64,000 nt of DNA. Origin: JAJECS01 sp965243625. Its GTDB lineage: Bacteria; Chloroflexota; UBA11872. Under the pieces are notes generated by a model. It was not told where the DNA came from. It did not search any database and worked only from the letters and a program-made list of their open reading frames with translations. The stretch covers positions 1,364,001 through 1,428,000 of the forward strand of contig CBDEVI010000002.1 in assembly GCA_965243625.1 (NCBI GenBank). Direction: 5' to 3'. Made by a program: the position numbers and the translations under genes. Shown here piece after piece: positions 50,038-58,407 of this stretch. How positions within the stretch are numbered: position 1 is the first letter of the stretch; the number at the start of each line of letters is the position of its first letter.

Positions 50038-50448
50038 TTGAGCAAGGTCTTTGCCGACATCGGGTACTTGGCCGCGCTTCAAGACCAGCGGGACAGCTTG
50101 CACGAGCGAGCGATCGCCCTCACGCAGGAGATTGAACCCGACCGCATCGTGACGACCCAAATGGTTCTGGTCGAGCTCCTCAACATGTTCGGGGGTCGTG
50201 GGGAACAACAGCGGCGCCTGGCCCTGGAAGTCGTGGAGCGAGCGGAACGCAGCCTGGATGTCGAGATTGTGCCGCAGACGTCCGCACAGCTCCGGTCCGC
50301 TGTGCAGCACTACGCCGAGCGACCGAACCAGACGCGGAGCCCCACCGACTGCGCCAGCTTCATCGTCATGGAGGAGCGCGGGATCACCGACGCGCTCGCC
50401 CATGACCGCGACTTCGAGCAGGCCGGCTATACGGCCCTGCTCCGCTGA
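50038..50448 (+). CDS. PIN-domain nuclease (VapC-like)
   Basis: 136 residues from a TTG start preceded by GAGGGATC. FADIGYLAAL holds the first Asp, MVLVELLNMF the Glu, and SPTDCASFIVMEERGITDAL with HDRDFEQAGY the remaining acidic residues, giving a complete PIN active site. It is likely an RNase. No antitoxin gene precedes it on the same strand: the upstream sequence is a decayed minus-strand frame. It is either a solitary PIN protein or a toxin whose antitoxin was lost. Confidence 0.8.
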   Translation: MSKVFADIGYLAALQDQRDSLHERAIALTQEIEPDRIVTTQMVLVELLNMFGGRGEQQRRLALEVVERAERSLDVEIVPQTSAQLRSAVQHYAERPNQTRSPTDCASFIVMEERGITDALAHDRDFEQAGYTALLR

Positions 50449-50626
50449 CACCGGTGAACGTTCCCACACCTCCAACTCCCCCGGCAAACTGACCTTCTAC
50501 ACGGAAGGCGCTGGGCAGCCTCTCATTCATCAGTCGACCCTGCGGCCGCAGGCGGTTGCTGCCAGTCCGGTGGAAGAAGTATAAGTAGACGCGCCCGCCG
50601 TCGAACCCATCTGATCGGGGACTGTA

Positions 50627-50878
50627 GTGCCGGAGCGGATCGACTGCATCGTCAACGGGAGATCCCTCAGCCTCTCCCGGGGTGAGGTCGAGGCTTGCAT
50701 GCGTGGAGTGAGCCCCGAACCGATACAACGCCACGCTGTTGACGTCGGAGGAATGAGGTACCCCGTCAAGCAGGTATTCGGAGCCGTAACGGGTCTTGAT
50801 CGACTCGACTTCACGAGCGCGATCGCCCGAAGCAACCTCGGTCGGCTGGGCTTCGTGCTGCATCGAGTAGGTGGCTAG
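50627..50878 (+). CDS. Small conserved-looking protein upstream of the methyltransferase
   Basis: 83 residues from a GTG: DCIVNGRSLSLSRGEVEACM, EPIQRHAVDVGGMRYPVKQV, LDRLDFTSAIARSNLGRLGF. The GG-x-x-YP-x-KQVF...TGLDR-x-DFT-x-x-AR-x-x-L-x-RLGF pattern recurs in small actinobacterial proteins as far as I recall, with no assigned function. It ends 6 bases before the methyltransferase start, implying an operon. A modified-base or DNA-binding role is possible but not shown. Confidence 0.6.
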   Translation: MPERIDCIVNGRSLSLSRGEVEACMRGVSPEPIQRHAVDVGGMRYPVKQVFGAVTGLDRLDFTSAIARSNLGRLGFVLHRVGG

Positions 50879-50884
50879 CGCGCG

Positions 50885-52222
50885 ATGATGGAGGGCCCAA
50901 GCCCGACGCAGCCGGCATTGGATCAGCACTATGTTCGGCTCCAGGCGAGCTTCACTCTCGTACACAGCGGACGTTACAAGTCGCTGGTTGTGCCGAACGG
51001 GAACGCCAGCACGCCCATTCATCGTTGGTTCCATCTCAAGGAGGCGTTCTCCTCAGACCTCCTGAAGCACGTGCTCGCGGACACAGGTCTGCGGGATCAG
51101 GCGACGCTTCGAGTTCTGGACCCATTCGCCGGCGGCGCCACGACCGCGACTTCGCTTGCGGAGCTCACTGCGCAGCGCATCTTCAAGCAAGCAGTGTTTC
51201 ACGGGTTCGAATGCAATCCGTTCATACAGCTCGTAGGCTCCGCCAAACTGACAGCACTGCAGGCTCCTTCAAAGTCGTTTGGACGCCTTGCCAAGCGGGT
51301 CGCCGCATTGGCACAACATGGGAGAGTGCTCGCTGCCCCAGTTCCAGACCTCGCTACCTTCAAGAATCACGCGTATTTTGACAGGAACGATCTCGAACTG
51401 CTCCTCCGACTGCGAACCGCTATCGAGGAGGCAGCGTCGTCCGGAGCGGATCCACGCGACGTGCAATTGGTTCGCCTGTGCCTTGCGGCCACAGTTGAGC
51501 CGGTCAGCGCTCTACGACGAGATGGCCGCGCGCTGCGCCACGTCCCGGACAAGTCTCGCGCGAGTCCAATCGCCACCTTCTTGGCGCGGGCCGGGTGGGT
51601 TGAGTGCGATATGCCAGCGAAACGCTCTCCGATTCAAGGACGAGTTCACCTCGGCGATGGACGCCTGATGTCCGGTATCGCATCGCGCTCAGCATCATTC
51701 GACTTGGTCTTTTTCTCTCCTCCGTATCCGAACAATATCGACTACACGGAAGTGTATAAGATGGAAGCGTGGCTCCTCGGATTGATCGAGGATGCCTCCG
51801 CCTTTCGGTCGCAGAGGCTCAAGACAGTTCACAGCCATCCAAGCATCAGGCGTGACTCTGTGCTCGATCGTCCCCGCCACATCGATGATCTCGTGGCCCC
51901 GATCTTGGAGGTCATTCCTAAAGACAGATACACTCACAGCCGCCGAGAGATGATCGGTGGGTATGCTGCGGATATGCGTCGGACTCTGCAGTCAGCGTGG
52001 AAATGGCTGAGGCCCGGGGGCCAATTGGTCTATGTGGTAGGAAACTCGCTTCATGGTAATGGGCAAGGTTTCGTGATCGCCGCTGACCTCATGATGGCAG
52101 AAATGGCCAGACAGGAGGGATTCGTCGTTGAGCGCCTGGATGTCGCCAGGCATCTCCGCCGCCGCCACTCTCAATCTCCGTTCCTTCGAGAGACGGTGGT
52201 GTTCGCGAGAAAGCCGTCGTAA
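50885..52222 (+). CDS. DNA methyltransferase (N6-adenine/N4-cytosine type)
   Basis: 445 residues. VLDPFAGGATTATSLAE (about 77-93) is the SAM-binding motif I region and VFFSPPYPNNIDYTEVYKME (about 274-293) carries the catalytic SPPY motif IV. RPGGQLVYVVGNS and FLRETVVFARKP are later conserved strands. The order, motif I before motif IV, is clear. There is no obvious target-recognition repeat, so specificity is unknown. The small gene upstream is probably cotranscribed, while a 211-base gap separates the SMC-type gene. It may protect host DNA from the nuclease downstream, which is an inference from position. Confidence 0.8.
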   Translation: MMEGPSPTQPALDQHYVRLQASFTLVHSGRYKSLVVPNGNASTPIHRWFHLKEAFSSDLLKHVLADTGLRDQATLRVLDPFAGGATTATSLAELTAQRIFKQAVFHGFECNPFIQLVGSAKLTALQAPSKSFGRLAKRVAALAQHGRVLAAPVPDLATFKNHAYFDRNDLELLLRLRTAIEEAASSGADPRDVQLVRLCLAATVEPVSALRRDGRALRHVPDKSRASPIATFLARAGWVECDMPAKRSPIQGRVHLGDGRLMSGIASRSASFDLVFFSPPYPNNIDYTEVYKMEAWLLGLIEDASAFRSQRLKTVHSHPSIRRDSVLDRPRHIDDLVAPILEVIPKDRYTHSRREMIGGYAADMRRTLQSAWKWLRPGGQLVYVVGNSLHGNGQGFVIAADLMMAEMARQEGFVVERLDVARHLRRRHSQSPFLRETVVFARKPS

Positions 52223-52433
52223 GCCGCGCAGATCGCGGCCTCGTGCGATGAGCTACAGAATTCGCCACGATTGATATGGCCACCTGTCGCTCAGCCTACG
52301 ACGCTCCCATAGACCCCGGCCCGGCGATGCGCGTACGAGACGCACGTTCTGCTGGTTCTTCTGGTACGCTGCCTCTGGTCGAACACTACTGGCCGGTCGA
52401 ACGCAACCTCAGTTGGGCACCGAGGACATTGCC

Positions 52434-54398
52434 GTGACTGAGCGTTCGCTCACCTTTCCCCGCCTGCAGCGTGTGGCGCTCGCCGACTTCACGCTCTACT
52501 CCCTCGAACCCAGTCCGCAGATCACGCTCGCTGAGGGCGTCACATGCTTTGTTGGAGCCAACGGAATCGGTAAGTCGACCCTAATTTCTGCCATCAATTT
52601 CGGACTCACCGGGCGCGTGCCTGATCCGGCAAGGTCGTTCGAATCCGTCGAGGAATACTATCGCCACACAGCAGACTTTTCCGCGAGATTCTTTCAGGGA
52701 CGCGTTTCGGATGCCGATATACGAGGGGCATCCGTGGCACTGGACTTTTCGATCGGTTCCGAGCAGTTCTCAATCTCGAGGATGCTAACCGAGCCAGATG
52801 GGATCACTGAGTTCTTTCATTCGCACGGAAGTCTCAAAGATCAGAATACTCACGAGGACGACGCGTTATCGGAAACCGACCGAAATGAAGCATATAAGGC
52901 CGCAGTTCTGTCTGCCACTGGACTGTCTACCTTTGAGCAGTTTGTGTTCCTGCAACTGTTTCTGTTCACATTTGACGAACGCAGACACTTGCTGTTCTGG
53001 AATGAACGTGTCCTCGAGCCAGTTCTCTTTCTTGCATTCGGAGTCGATCCTGACGTCGCGAGCAAAGCAGAATTATGGCGGCGGGAGGACGAGCGGTTGG
53101 ACTCCATCGCGCGCAACGCCCAGTGGCAGGCTACTCGCGCACGACGGGCGCTCAAAGATCTGGACCAGACTGTCGGGATCGAGTCAGATATTCCTGAGGA
53201 GACCCGCGCGGAGTTGGAGGCGCTGTACGACTCCCGCGATGCCCAGAACTCAGAAATTCAGACCCGGATTGACGAGCTGGATGATATCCGCCTTCGGGTG
53301 AACTCGCTGAGCTCTGAGGACTTGGCAGTGCAGTCAGCGTTCGACGACCTCTTCTCCCACAGGGCGACTGGCCAGATCGACCCGAGCGTCAGCCGGATCG
53401 TCCGATCGCTCATCGACGACGCCGTATGCCCCGCCTGCAATGCGGAAGGTGCTGCGTTGCAGCGCAGGACCGAGAGTCGCCTCAGCGAAGAAACTTGCCC
53501 AGTTTGCGGGGAGGCCGTGCAAGTCGACACCGATGACCCGATTCTCCCTGAGCTTGCTGCCCTGGAAGACCGGAGACGATCAATCCAGAACAACCTCAGA
53601 GCGGCCCTCGATGCCTCTCGATCCGCCGAAGATGCTCTGGATGAGGCGCGGGGGATGCTCGATCACATCGTTGAACGGATCGCGAATATCGAGGGCGAGT
53701 ATGACTCAATCGCTATAGATCGCGGCAGCGACCGGGTTGATCAGCTTCGGGCGTCCTACCAGAGGGAAATCACAGAACAGCAAGCGAGGCGCGACGATAA
53801 CCGTCAGCGTCGCGATGAGGTTAGACAGGAGTTGGGCAAGCTGAGGAGAGGACTCCACGAGCGCTACATTGCCGTCGAGGAGGAGTTTCTGCCGCTGTTT
53901 GAGGAGCTAGCCCAGCAATTCCTTGGCGAAGAACTGACAGTGTCGATGGAGGAAAGAACTGACGCAGCTAGGATTCAACTATTGGTCTCGCTCAAGAGCG
54001 CGCCGCGTCGATACACATACTCCATGTCTGAGAGCCAGCGGTACTTTATCGACATCGCTCTTCGGATGGCACTCGCAAGATACCTCGCACCCCAGGAAGC
54101 CAGAACGACGATGCTGGTCGACACGCCTGAAGGTTCGCTCGATCTGGCGTATGAAGCCAAGGCGGGAGAAATGTTCGGTACATTCGTTCGCGACGGTCAT
54201 CTCCTCCTGATGACGGCAAACATCAATACCTCACAGCTTCTGCAGCAGCTCGCTTACGTCTGTGGCTCTGATCTAATGAGTGTTGTTCGAATGACTCAGT
54301 GGGCCGAGCTCTCATCAGTGCAGATCGAGTCAGAGGACCGCTTCGACAGCGCGTACGCCCGATTCGAGCAGATTCTCAGCGGAGAGGACAGTCCCTAA
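52434..54398 (+). CDS. SMC/Rad50-like ATPase of an ABC-three-component / Lamassu-like defence system
   Basis: 654 residues from the GTG at 52434 (GAGGA upstream); a TTG at 52413 is the alternative. Walker A GANGIGKST is at 41-49. A coiled-coil region follows with a zinc-hook-like pair CPAC (about 332) and CPVC (about 355), then a second coiled coil. The ABC signature region is MSESQRYFIDIALRMAL (about 531) and Walker B is TTMLVDTPEGSLD (about 558). The short arms and hook fit defence-type SMC proteins such as LmuB/DdmC rather than chromosomal SMC. It probably senses DNA ends or structures and gates the nuclease encoded two genes down. Confidence 0.8.
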   Translation: MTERSLTFPRLQRVALADFTLYSLEPSPQITLAEGVTCFVGANGIGKSTLISAINFGLTGRVPDPARSFESVEEYYRHTADFSARFFQGRVSDADIRGASVALDFSIGSEQFSISRMLTEPDGITEFFHSHGSLKDQNTHEDDALSETDRNEAYKAAVLSATGLSTFEQFVFLQLFLFTFDERRHLLFWNERVLEPVLFLAFGVDPDVASKAELWRREDERLDSIARNAQWQATRARRALKDLDQTVGIESDIPEETRAELEALYDSRDAQNSEIQTRIDELDDIRLRVNSLSSEDLAVQSAFDDLFSHRATGQIDPSVSRIVRSLIDDAVCPACNAEGAALQRRTESRLSEETCPVCGEAVQVDTDDPILPELAALEDRRRSIQNNLRAALDASRSAEDALDEARGMLDHIVERIANIEGEYDSIAIDRGSDRVDQLRASYQREITEQQARRDDNRQRRDEVRQELGKLRRGLHERYIAVEEEFLPLFEELAQQFLGEELTVSMEERTDAARIQLLVSLKSAPRRYTYSMSESQRYFIDIALRMALARYLAPQEARTTMLVDTPEGSLDLAYEAKAGEMFGTFVRDGHLLLMTANINTSQLLQQLAYVCGSDLMSVVRMTQWAELSSVQIESEDRFDSAYARFEQILSGEDSP

Positions 54399-55016
54399 CT
54401 GTCGGACCTCAGTCCCTCGGCTTACCTTGACTCTCTTCGCCTGGTCGGCGTCGGGGAAGAGCGGCTCGGCGGCACCACGCGCGCCGAAGTACACCTATTC
54501 GCATATCTCGCCTGCCTCCTCTCGATCTACGATGGCCGCGAACCGAATGACTGGGGCTACGAGTTCACATCCACTCCAACGGGGGTCCCGTTCTCCGCAG
54601 ACTTGGACGTGGCGATCAGCGGGCATCTGGCCCGTGGTCTAATTGACGAGCCGTACGGTGGGCACATTATTCTCCAGTCGCCCCGAGGTGCGAGTGAGTT
54701 GGAGAAGTTGCTGTCTAGTCTCGAAGGCCTTTCGGTTCATCTTCGCTACTTGGATGCGGCACTTGGCGCAGCCTCGCTCGTCCCGCTGGGCTTAGTACGG
54801 ATCGCGTTGGCGAACGATCCCACGACGTATCGTAGGCGCTCGAACACTCACTTCCTCCTAACACGCCTTGCTGTTGACGATATCCGCAGCGAGCTGGATC
54901 AAGTCAGAGAGCGAATGCCTTCGGGCAGCACCGACCTCGTCGGGCCGGCTGCCGTCTGGCTGGTCGCGCGAGCGGCAGCGGTGAAGCGCGCCCGCGAACC
55001 AGAAGCCGTTGCGTGA
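54399..55016 (+). CDS. Middle component of the SMC-nuclease operon (winged-helix-like), probable CTG start
   Basis: The frame follows the ATPase TAA without any gap and in the same frame: CTG TCG GAC CTC. It gives 205 residues: SPSAYLDSLRLVGVGEERLG, RAEVHLFAYLACLLSIYDG, DWGYEFTSTPTGVPFSADLD. No ATG, GTG or TTG occurs until 54603, where half of the domain would be lost. GGAGAGG lies 11 bases before the CTG, so either a CTG start or readthrough of the TAA is required. The size and wHTH-like character match middle components of three-gene ABC systems. The last four bases (GTGA) overlap the nuclease start. Confidence 0.6.
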   Translation: MSDLSPSAYLDSLRLVGVGEERLGGTTRAEVHLFAYLACLLSIYDGREPNDWGYEFTSTPTGVPFSADLDVAISGHLARGLIDEPYGGHIILQSPRGASELEKLLSSLEGLSVHLRYLDAALGAASLVPLGLVRIALANDPTTYRRRSNTHFLLTRLAVDDIRSELDQVRERMPSGSTDLVGPAAVWLVARAAAVKRAREPEAVA

Positions 55017-56068
55017 CTCGCCTCGATCCGGAGGAGCTCGACCGCCTCGTGGGTCTGGCATTCCGAGCCCAGGCAGAGGCGACGTATGGCGCTGACGGAG
55101 GCTCTGCCTTTGATCGAGTACTGAGCGCCGTACGCCGCGTCTATCTGCACATTGACATCGATGAGTGTCGCGGCCGGATCACCTTCTATGCGACGGTTGA
55201 CGACGAGCCGGCCGGCGGGTCTGGCATCGAAGTCGTGCACGAATCTGATCTTCAGCCATTCGCTTCAGATGGGATGACTATTGAAGTCCTGCGCGATGGC
55301 ACCCTGCGACGGCATGGATCTGATGACTTGACTGACAGGGCTCGAATAGTCGGTTACCTATACGAAGATCGAACAGAGCTCTTTTTTGCTGGATCGGATC
55401 AGGAAAATCAGATTCCTCGTCTCATCGAAGGAGTGCCCAGCCTGTTCTCGGTACCGCATTACATTGAGCTTGACGAAGCCCTCGACGACTATCGGCGCCG
55501 CCAAGCCCGAACCTCGAAGTGCCGTACGCTCTCTAACAGCTGGGTCGAAGGCCACGACGGTCCCAGGCTTTTCGTTTGCGCTGACAATCCTGAAGCTCAG
55601 ATGCGGCGATCCCTCTCCGACTTTCTTGAACACGTTCTTCGCGACGCGGAGGTTCGACCTGAGTATGTCGTGGACGAGACGCATCCGGTAGATATCCGAG
55701 TCAACTTCACGCCTCCCAGGAATGCCTTGATAGAGATAAAGTGGCTCGGCGTAGCACTCAATGAGGCAACTGGATCGATCACCACTCGCTACGGTGAGTC
55801 GAGAGCACGCAATGGGGCGAAGCAATTGGCAGACTATCTTGATCGGCATCACGAGGAACACCCGGAAGCAAGAACTATTGGCTACCTGTTCGTGTTTGAC
55901 GTGCGTCGCCGAAGACTTTCCCCAAACCGACCGATTGATCGCAATGAAGCGATGTTCTACGCAGACAAGGAAATCCCGTACGATCCTGTGTATCACGAGC
56001 TTCGCGAGGACTTCCGGCCTCCGATACGTGCGTTTGTCGAGCCCAGCGCCATCGCATACGCCAGCTAG
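55013..56068 (+). CDS. PD-(D/E)XK nuclease, effector of the SMC-type system
   Basis: 351 residues from a GTG overlapping the upstream TGA. The N-terminal ~190 residues are unassigned. The C-terminal part has HPVDIRVNFTPPRNALIEIK (about 224-243), a D-x(n)-E-x-K core of the PD-(D/E)XK fold, after a typical upstream helix (SLSDFLEHVLRDAEV). GAKQLADYLDRHHEEHPEAR and TIGYLFVFDVRRR are the usual following helix and strand. It probably degrades DNA when the ATPase is activated. Base composition is noticeably less GC-rich than the left half of the window. Confidence 0.7.
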   Translation: MTRLDPEELDRLVGLAFRAQAEATYGADGGSAFDRVLSAVRRVYLHIDIDECRGRITFYATVDDEPAGGSGIEVVHESDLQPFASDGMTIEVLRDGTLRRHGSDDLTDRARIVGYLYEDRTELFFAGSDQENQIPRLIEGVPSLFSVPHYIELDEALDDYRRRQARTSKCRTLSNSWVEGHDGPRLFVCADNPEAQMRRSLSDFLEHVLRDAEVRPEYVVDETHPVDIRVNFTPPRNALIEIKWLGVALNEATGSITTRYGESRARNGAKQLADYLDRHHEEHPEARTIGYLFVFDVRRRRLSPNRPIDRNEAMFYADKEIPYDPVYHELREDFRPPIRAFVEPSAIAYAS

Positions 56069-56534
56069 CATCGCGCTCAAAAGGTCCTGAGCGGGGATCC
56101 ATAAGGGAACCGCGGAGGTTCCTCCATGCGAGCGCAAGTCGAGCTCGCACAGTCTGGGAACCTGCCGCCCGGGGCCTTCCCCCGAACACCATAAAATGCC
56201 GCCCCTGCGTCCCGACTTTCCGGCCGCTCCTTCGACCACGCCCTCGAACTCAACACCGATCGCCAAGACCGAAACCATACACGGCGACCAATCCGCAGGA
56301 TCCAGGATTTCCTAGTGTTCACGGCTCGCTGTATGCAACGAACATATCTAGCCGGCCACGCTTGCATCTGAGAGTCCCGGAGATCGGATCTGGAAAACGA
56401 CTCTGAGAGCGCAGTAGCCAATGCGCATAGACTACACTATTCTAATCGTTGACATTCACGCAAGATCAATATTGTCGCATCCGACAGCACATTAGCCTGC
56501 TTTAGTCTATACCCTGGCTATCGCATTTCTACGA
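56069..56534. other. Convergent intergenic region
   Basis: Lies between the nuclease stop and the membrane-protein stop of the opposite operon. A hairpin GGAACC-gcgga-GGTTCC at 56106-56122 may help terminate transcription but lacks a T run. The 56420-56530 part is AT-rich. No gene seen. Confidence 0.35.
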
Positions 56535-57194
56535 TTATCCACACACTAATCTCACAACTAACAACGTCAGTGCACCCGCAATGAGGAGGTACGATCCGAA
56601 CAGCGCATTACTCAAAGCAATATGTGCGACAGCCATGTCGCTGACCTTCTGATCTACGACCCACTCATTCCATTGCACACAATTCAGTTGTTCGTTAACC
56701 AACCGGACCCGATAGTGATTTGCATCTTCGTCTCTTTGAGGACGAATCTGAGCGGGACCCAGGTTTCTATAAGATCTTCGCCTGAGCCCGTCAATCGTGC
56801 ATTGCACCGACCGAATAAGTTGACAAGCGACGTAGAACACTATGAGTCCGATACACGCCGTCAGAGCGACGGCTACAGTTTCACATAAGCTCTCTCCGAT
56901 TTGAATTGCTACCAAGGTTACAGCGGCGGCGAAGCTTGCGCTGATTGCGGCCGCTAGAACCGACGTCAAGGTGAGCAGCGCTAAGAGCTTAGAATCCACA
57001 TTCCTGCTACGCTCATCAGCTTGCTTCAAGTGAGAAGAAAGAATGCTGAGGTTTTCTACTACAATTCCAGCGTCATTGTCACCGAAGACTCTCCGCAATT
57101 CCGGCCTTGGGACTTCACTTCCATGTAGGTGTGGCCAAATGCAGTCCGGAATCCGGTCGTAGATCCTTCGCCATCTGCTCAGGCGTTCAGCCAT
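56535..57194 (-). CDS. Three-TM membrane protein of the ATP-grasp operon
   Basis: 219 residues. Its ATG overlaps the end of the ATP-grasp gene by 16 bases, so translation is coupled. A soluble N-terminal helix region (1-69) is followed by TM helices at about 70-97 (ALLTLTSVLAAAISASFAAA), 105-128 and 196-216 (SYLLIAGALTLLVVRL), with a cytoplasmic-looking loop between the last two. There are no transporter or protease motifs. In this context it could export the product, confer immunity, or be a membrane effector. Not a family I recognise. Confidence 0.65.
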   Translation of the reverse strand: MAERLSRWRRIYDRIPDCIWPHLHGSEVPRPELRRVFGDNDAGIVVENLSILSSHLKQADERSRNVDSKLLALLTLTSVLAAAISASFAAAVTLVAIQIGESLCETVAVALTACIGLIVFYVACQLIRSVQCTIDGLRRRSYRNLGPAQIRPQRDEDANHYRVRLVNEQLNCVQWNEWVVDQKVSDMAVAHIALSNALFGSYLLIAGALTLLVVRLVCG

Positions 57195-58132
57195 GCCGCG
57201 ATACTGTCTGAGATCGGAAACCCTAGCTGATCTTCAATCCAGACCCATTCACCGTTTGGGTTGATTTCAAAGAAGATGTATCTACCATCAGTCGTCAGAG
57301 CGAGGTCAATGGCTCCAAATACAAGACCGAGGCAAGAGACCAGTCTTCGGCAACGATTCGCTACTGTCAATGGCAACTCGTGTGTCATATGTTCTAAGTT
57401 CGCGTCTTGTGCGGCCCGCCAGTCCACTCTACTAGATTCTTGGTCTTGAGATCGGATTTCAGCTGCATAGACTTCGTCTTCGACGACCGTCACTCGAATA
57501 TCAGAGGCCTTGCTTATGTGTTCTTGGAATGTAACCGGTGCTAGCGATAGTCCCGAGAGATCGTCCAGGTCACCTGGAGTCAGGGAACTCGTGAACACCG
57601 CCTGCACACCATCTGGCTCCGAAATGTAGCCTGAACTCACCGCTTTGGCCACCACCCGATGTCTCTCGGCAAAGCTCCGAGCGGCCTCGCCATCATTCGT
57701 CACTACTGTGGCCGGCAAAATAAAGCCCAGGCGGGCAGCCACCGACAATTGGTACGGTTTTCGCTCTGCATTCCGGATTGCCTGTGGGTCGCTCAGCCAA
57801 CGCTTCGTTTGCAAGGTCGCCAAGACTCCCTCGAGAAACGCACGGCACTCTCGCTCGCAGAAGTCGCGCACGCCAGGTTTCAAATCTACAGGTAGATTTG
57901 GCTTCACACTCCGTCGGTACCAAACTGATTTGATTTTCTTAGCGGACACTCTGCAATCATCATCTATGATCGTTAGCTCACCATGCGGATCAAAGTTCGA
58001 CCGAATCTCTGTCGGGAATCTATCGGTATCAAGTCTAAAGTATGGAACGCCGCGTCGGTCTAACGCTCTGCCCACATATTTGGGAGCTACGTCATAGGAA
58101 GTGGTTACCAGAAGAACTGTGTCAATGCTCAT
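57179..58132 (-). CDS. MvdC/MvdD-family ATP-grasp peptide ligase
   Basis: 317 residues from the ATG at 58132, which overlaps the preceding small ORF. The N-terminal pre-ATP-grasp domain (MSIDTVLLVTTSYDVAPKYV, IKSVWYRRS) matches MvdD/TgmB-type graspetide synthetases. The ATP-grasp core has FQEHISKASDIRVTVVEDEV (about 202-221) and the metal-binding IDLALTTDGRYIFFEINPNG (about 275-294) followed by EWVWIEDQLG. These enzymes use ATP to form ester or amide links between Ser/Thr/Lys and Asp/Glu side chains of a precursor peptide. Two candidate precursors are encoded immediately upstream. Confidence 0.85.
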   Translation of the reverse strand: MSIDTVLLVTTSYDVAPKYVGRALDRRGVPYFRLDTDRFPTEIRSNFDPHGELTIIDDDCRVSAKKIKSVWYRRSVKPNLPVDLKPGVRDFCERECRAFLEGVLATLQTKRWLSDPQAIRNAERKPYQLSVAARLGFILPATVVTNDGEAARSFAERHRVVAKAVSSGYISEPDGVQAVFTSSLTPGDLDDLSGLSLAPVTFQEHISKASDIRVTVVEDEVYAAEIRSQDQESSRVDWRAAQDANLEHMTHELPLTVANRCRRLVSCLGLVFGAIDLALTTDGRYIFFEINPNGEWVWIEDQLGFPISDSIAAWLNA

Positions 58133-58406
58133 CCGTCGTTTCGCGGTCTGCTCTAGTATAGCTTGTCCCCGGAGGATCACGGGGATCGCGCCGAGCCGGG
58201 AGAATAGCAAACCGCACAAGAAACGGCAGCGAGGAATCGCCTACTTCAGTTCGATCGATCCTCTTGCCTCGAATTCTCGAATTCGCCAATTCACATTCGT
58301 TCGTCCTTCGATTGGACGGACTTGCAGGCTTTGCATGAGGTCTGTCGCTTGTAGACAGTTTGATCCTCCCTACGTACGTGCGGTTAGAAACCAGACCGCA
58401 GGCCAC
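58122..58406 (-). CDS. Candidate graspetide precursor 2
   Basis: Up to 94 residues from a GTG at 58406, one base after the stop of precursor 1; the true start may be internal. The C-terminal 37 residues contain LPFLVRFAIL, a match to the PF-x-x-RF leader motif of microviridin-type graspetides, then PPGTSYTRADRETTDEH. The tail is rich in Thr, Ser, Asp and Glu, which are the cross-linking residues. It overlaps the ATP-grasp start by 11 bases. The N-terminal half is basic and does not resemble precursor 1, so it may be non-coding. Confidence 0.6.
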   Translation of the reverse strand: MACGLVSNRTYVGRIKLSTSDRPHAKPASPSNRRTNECELANSRIRGKRIDRTEVGDSSLPFLVRFAILPARRDPRDPPGTSYTRADRETTDEH

Positions 58407-58407
58407 T

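Noticed and set aside
50384..51034. 216-codon minus-strand frame over the small conserved-looking protein
   Set aside because: It overlaps two better-supported plus-strand genes and lacks recognisable motifs.
55358..56278. 306-codon minus-strand frame
   Set aside because: Antisense shadow of the PD-(D/E)XK nuclease gene, with no ribosome site and no family features.
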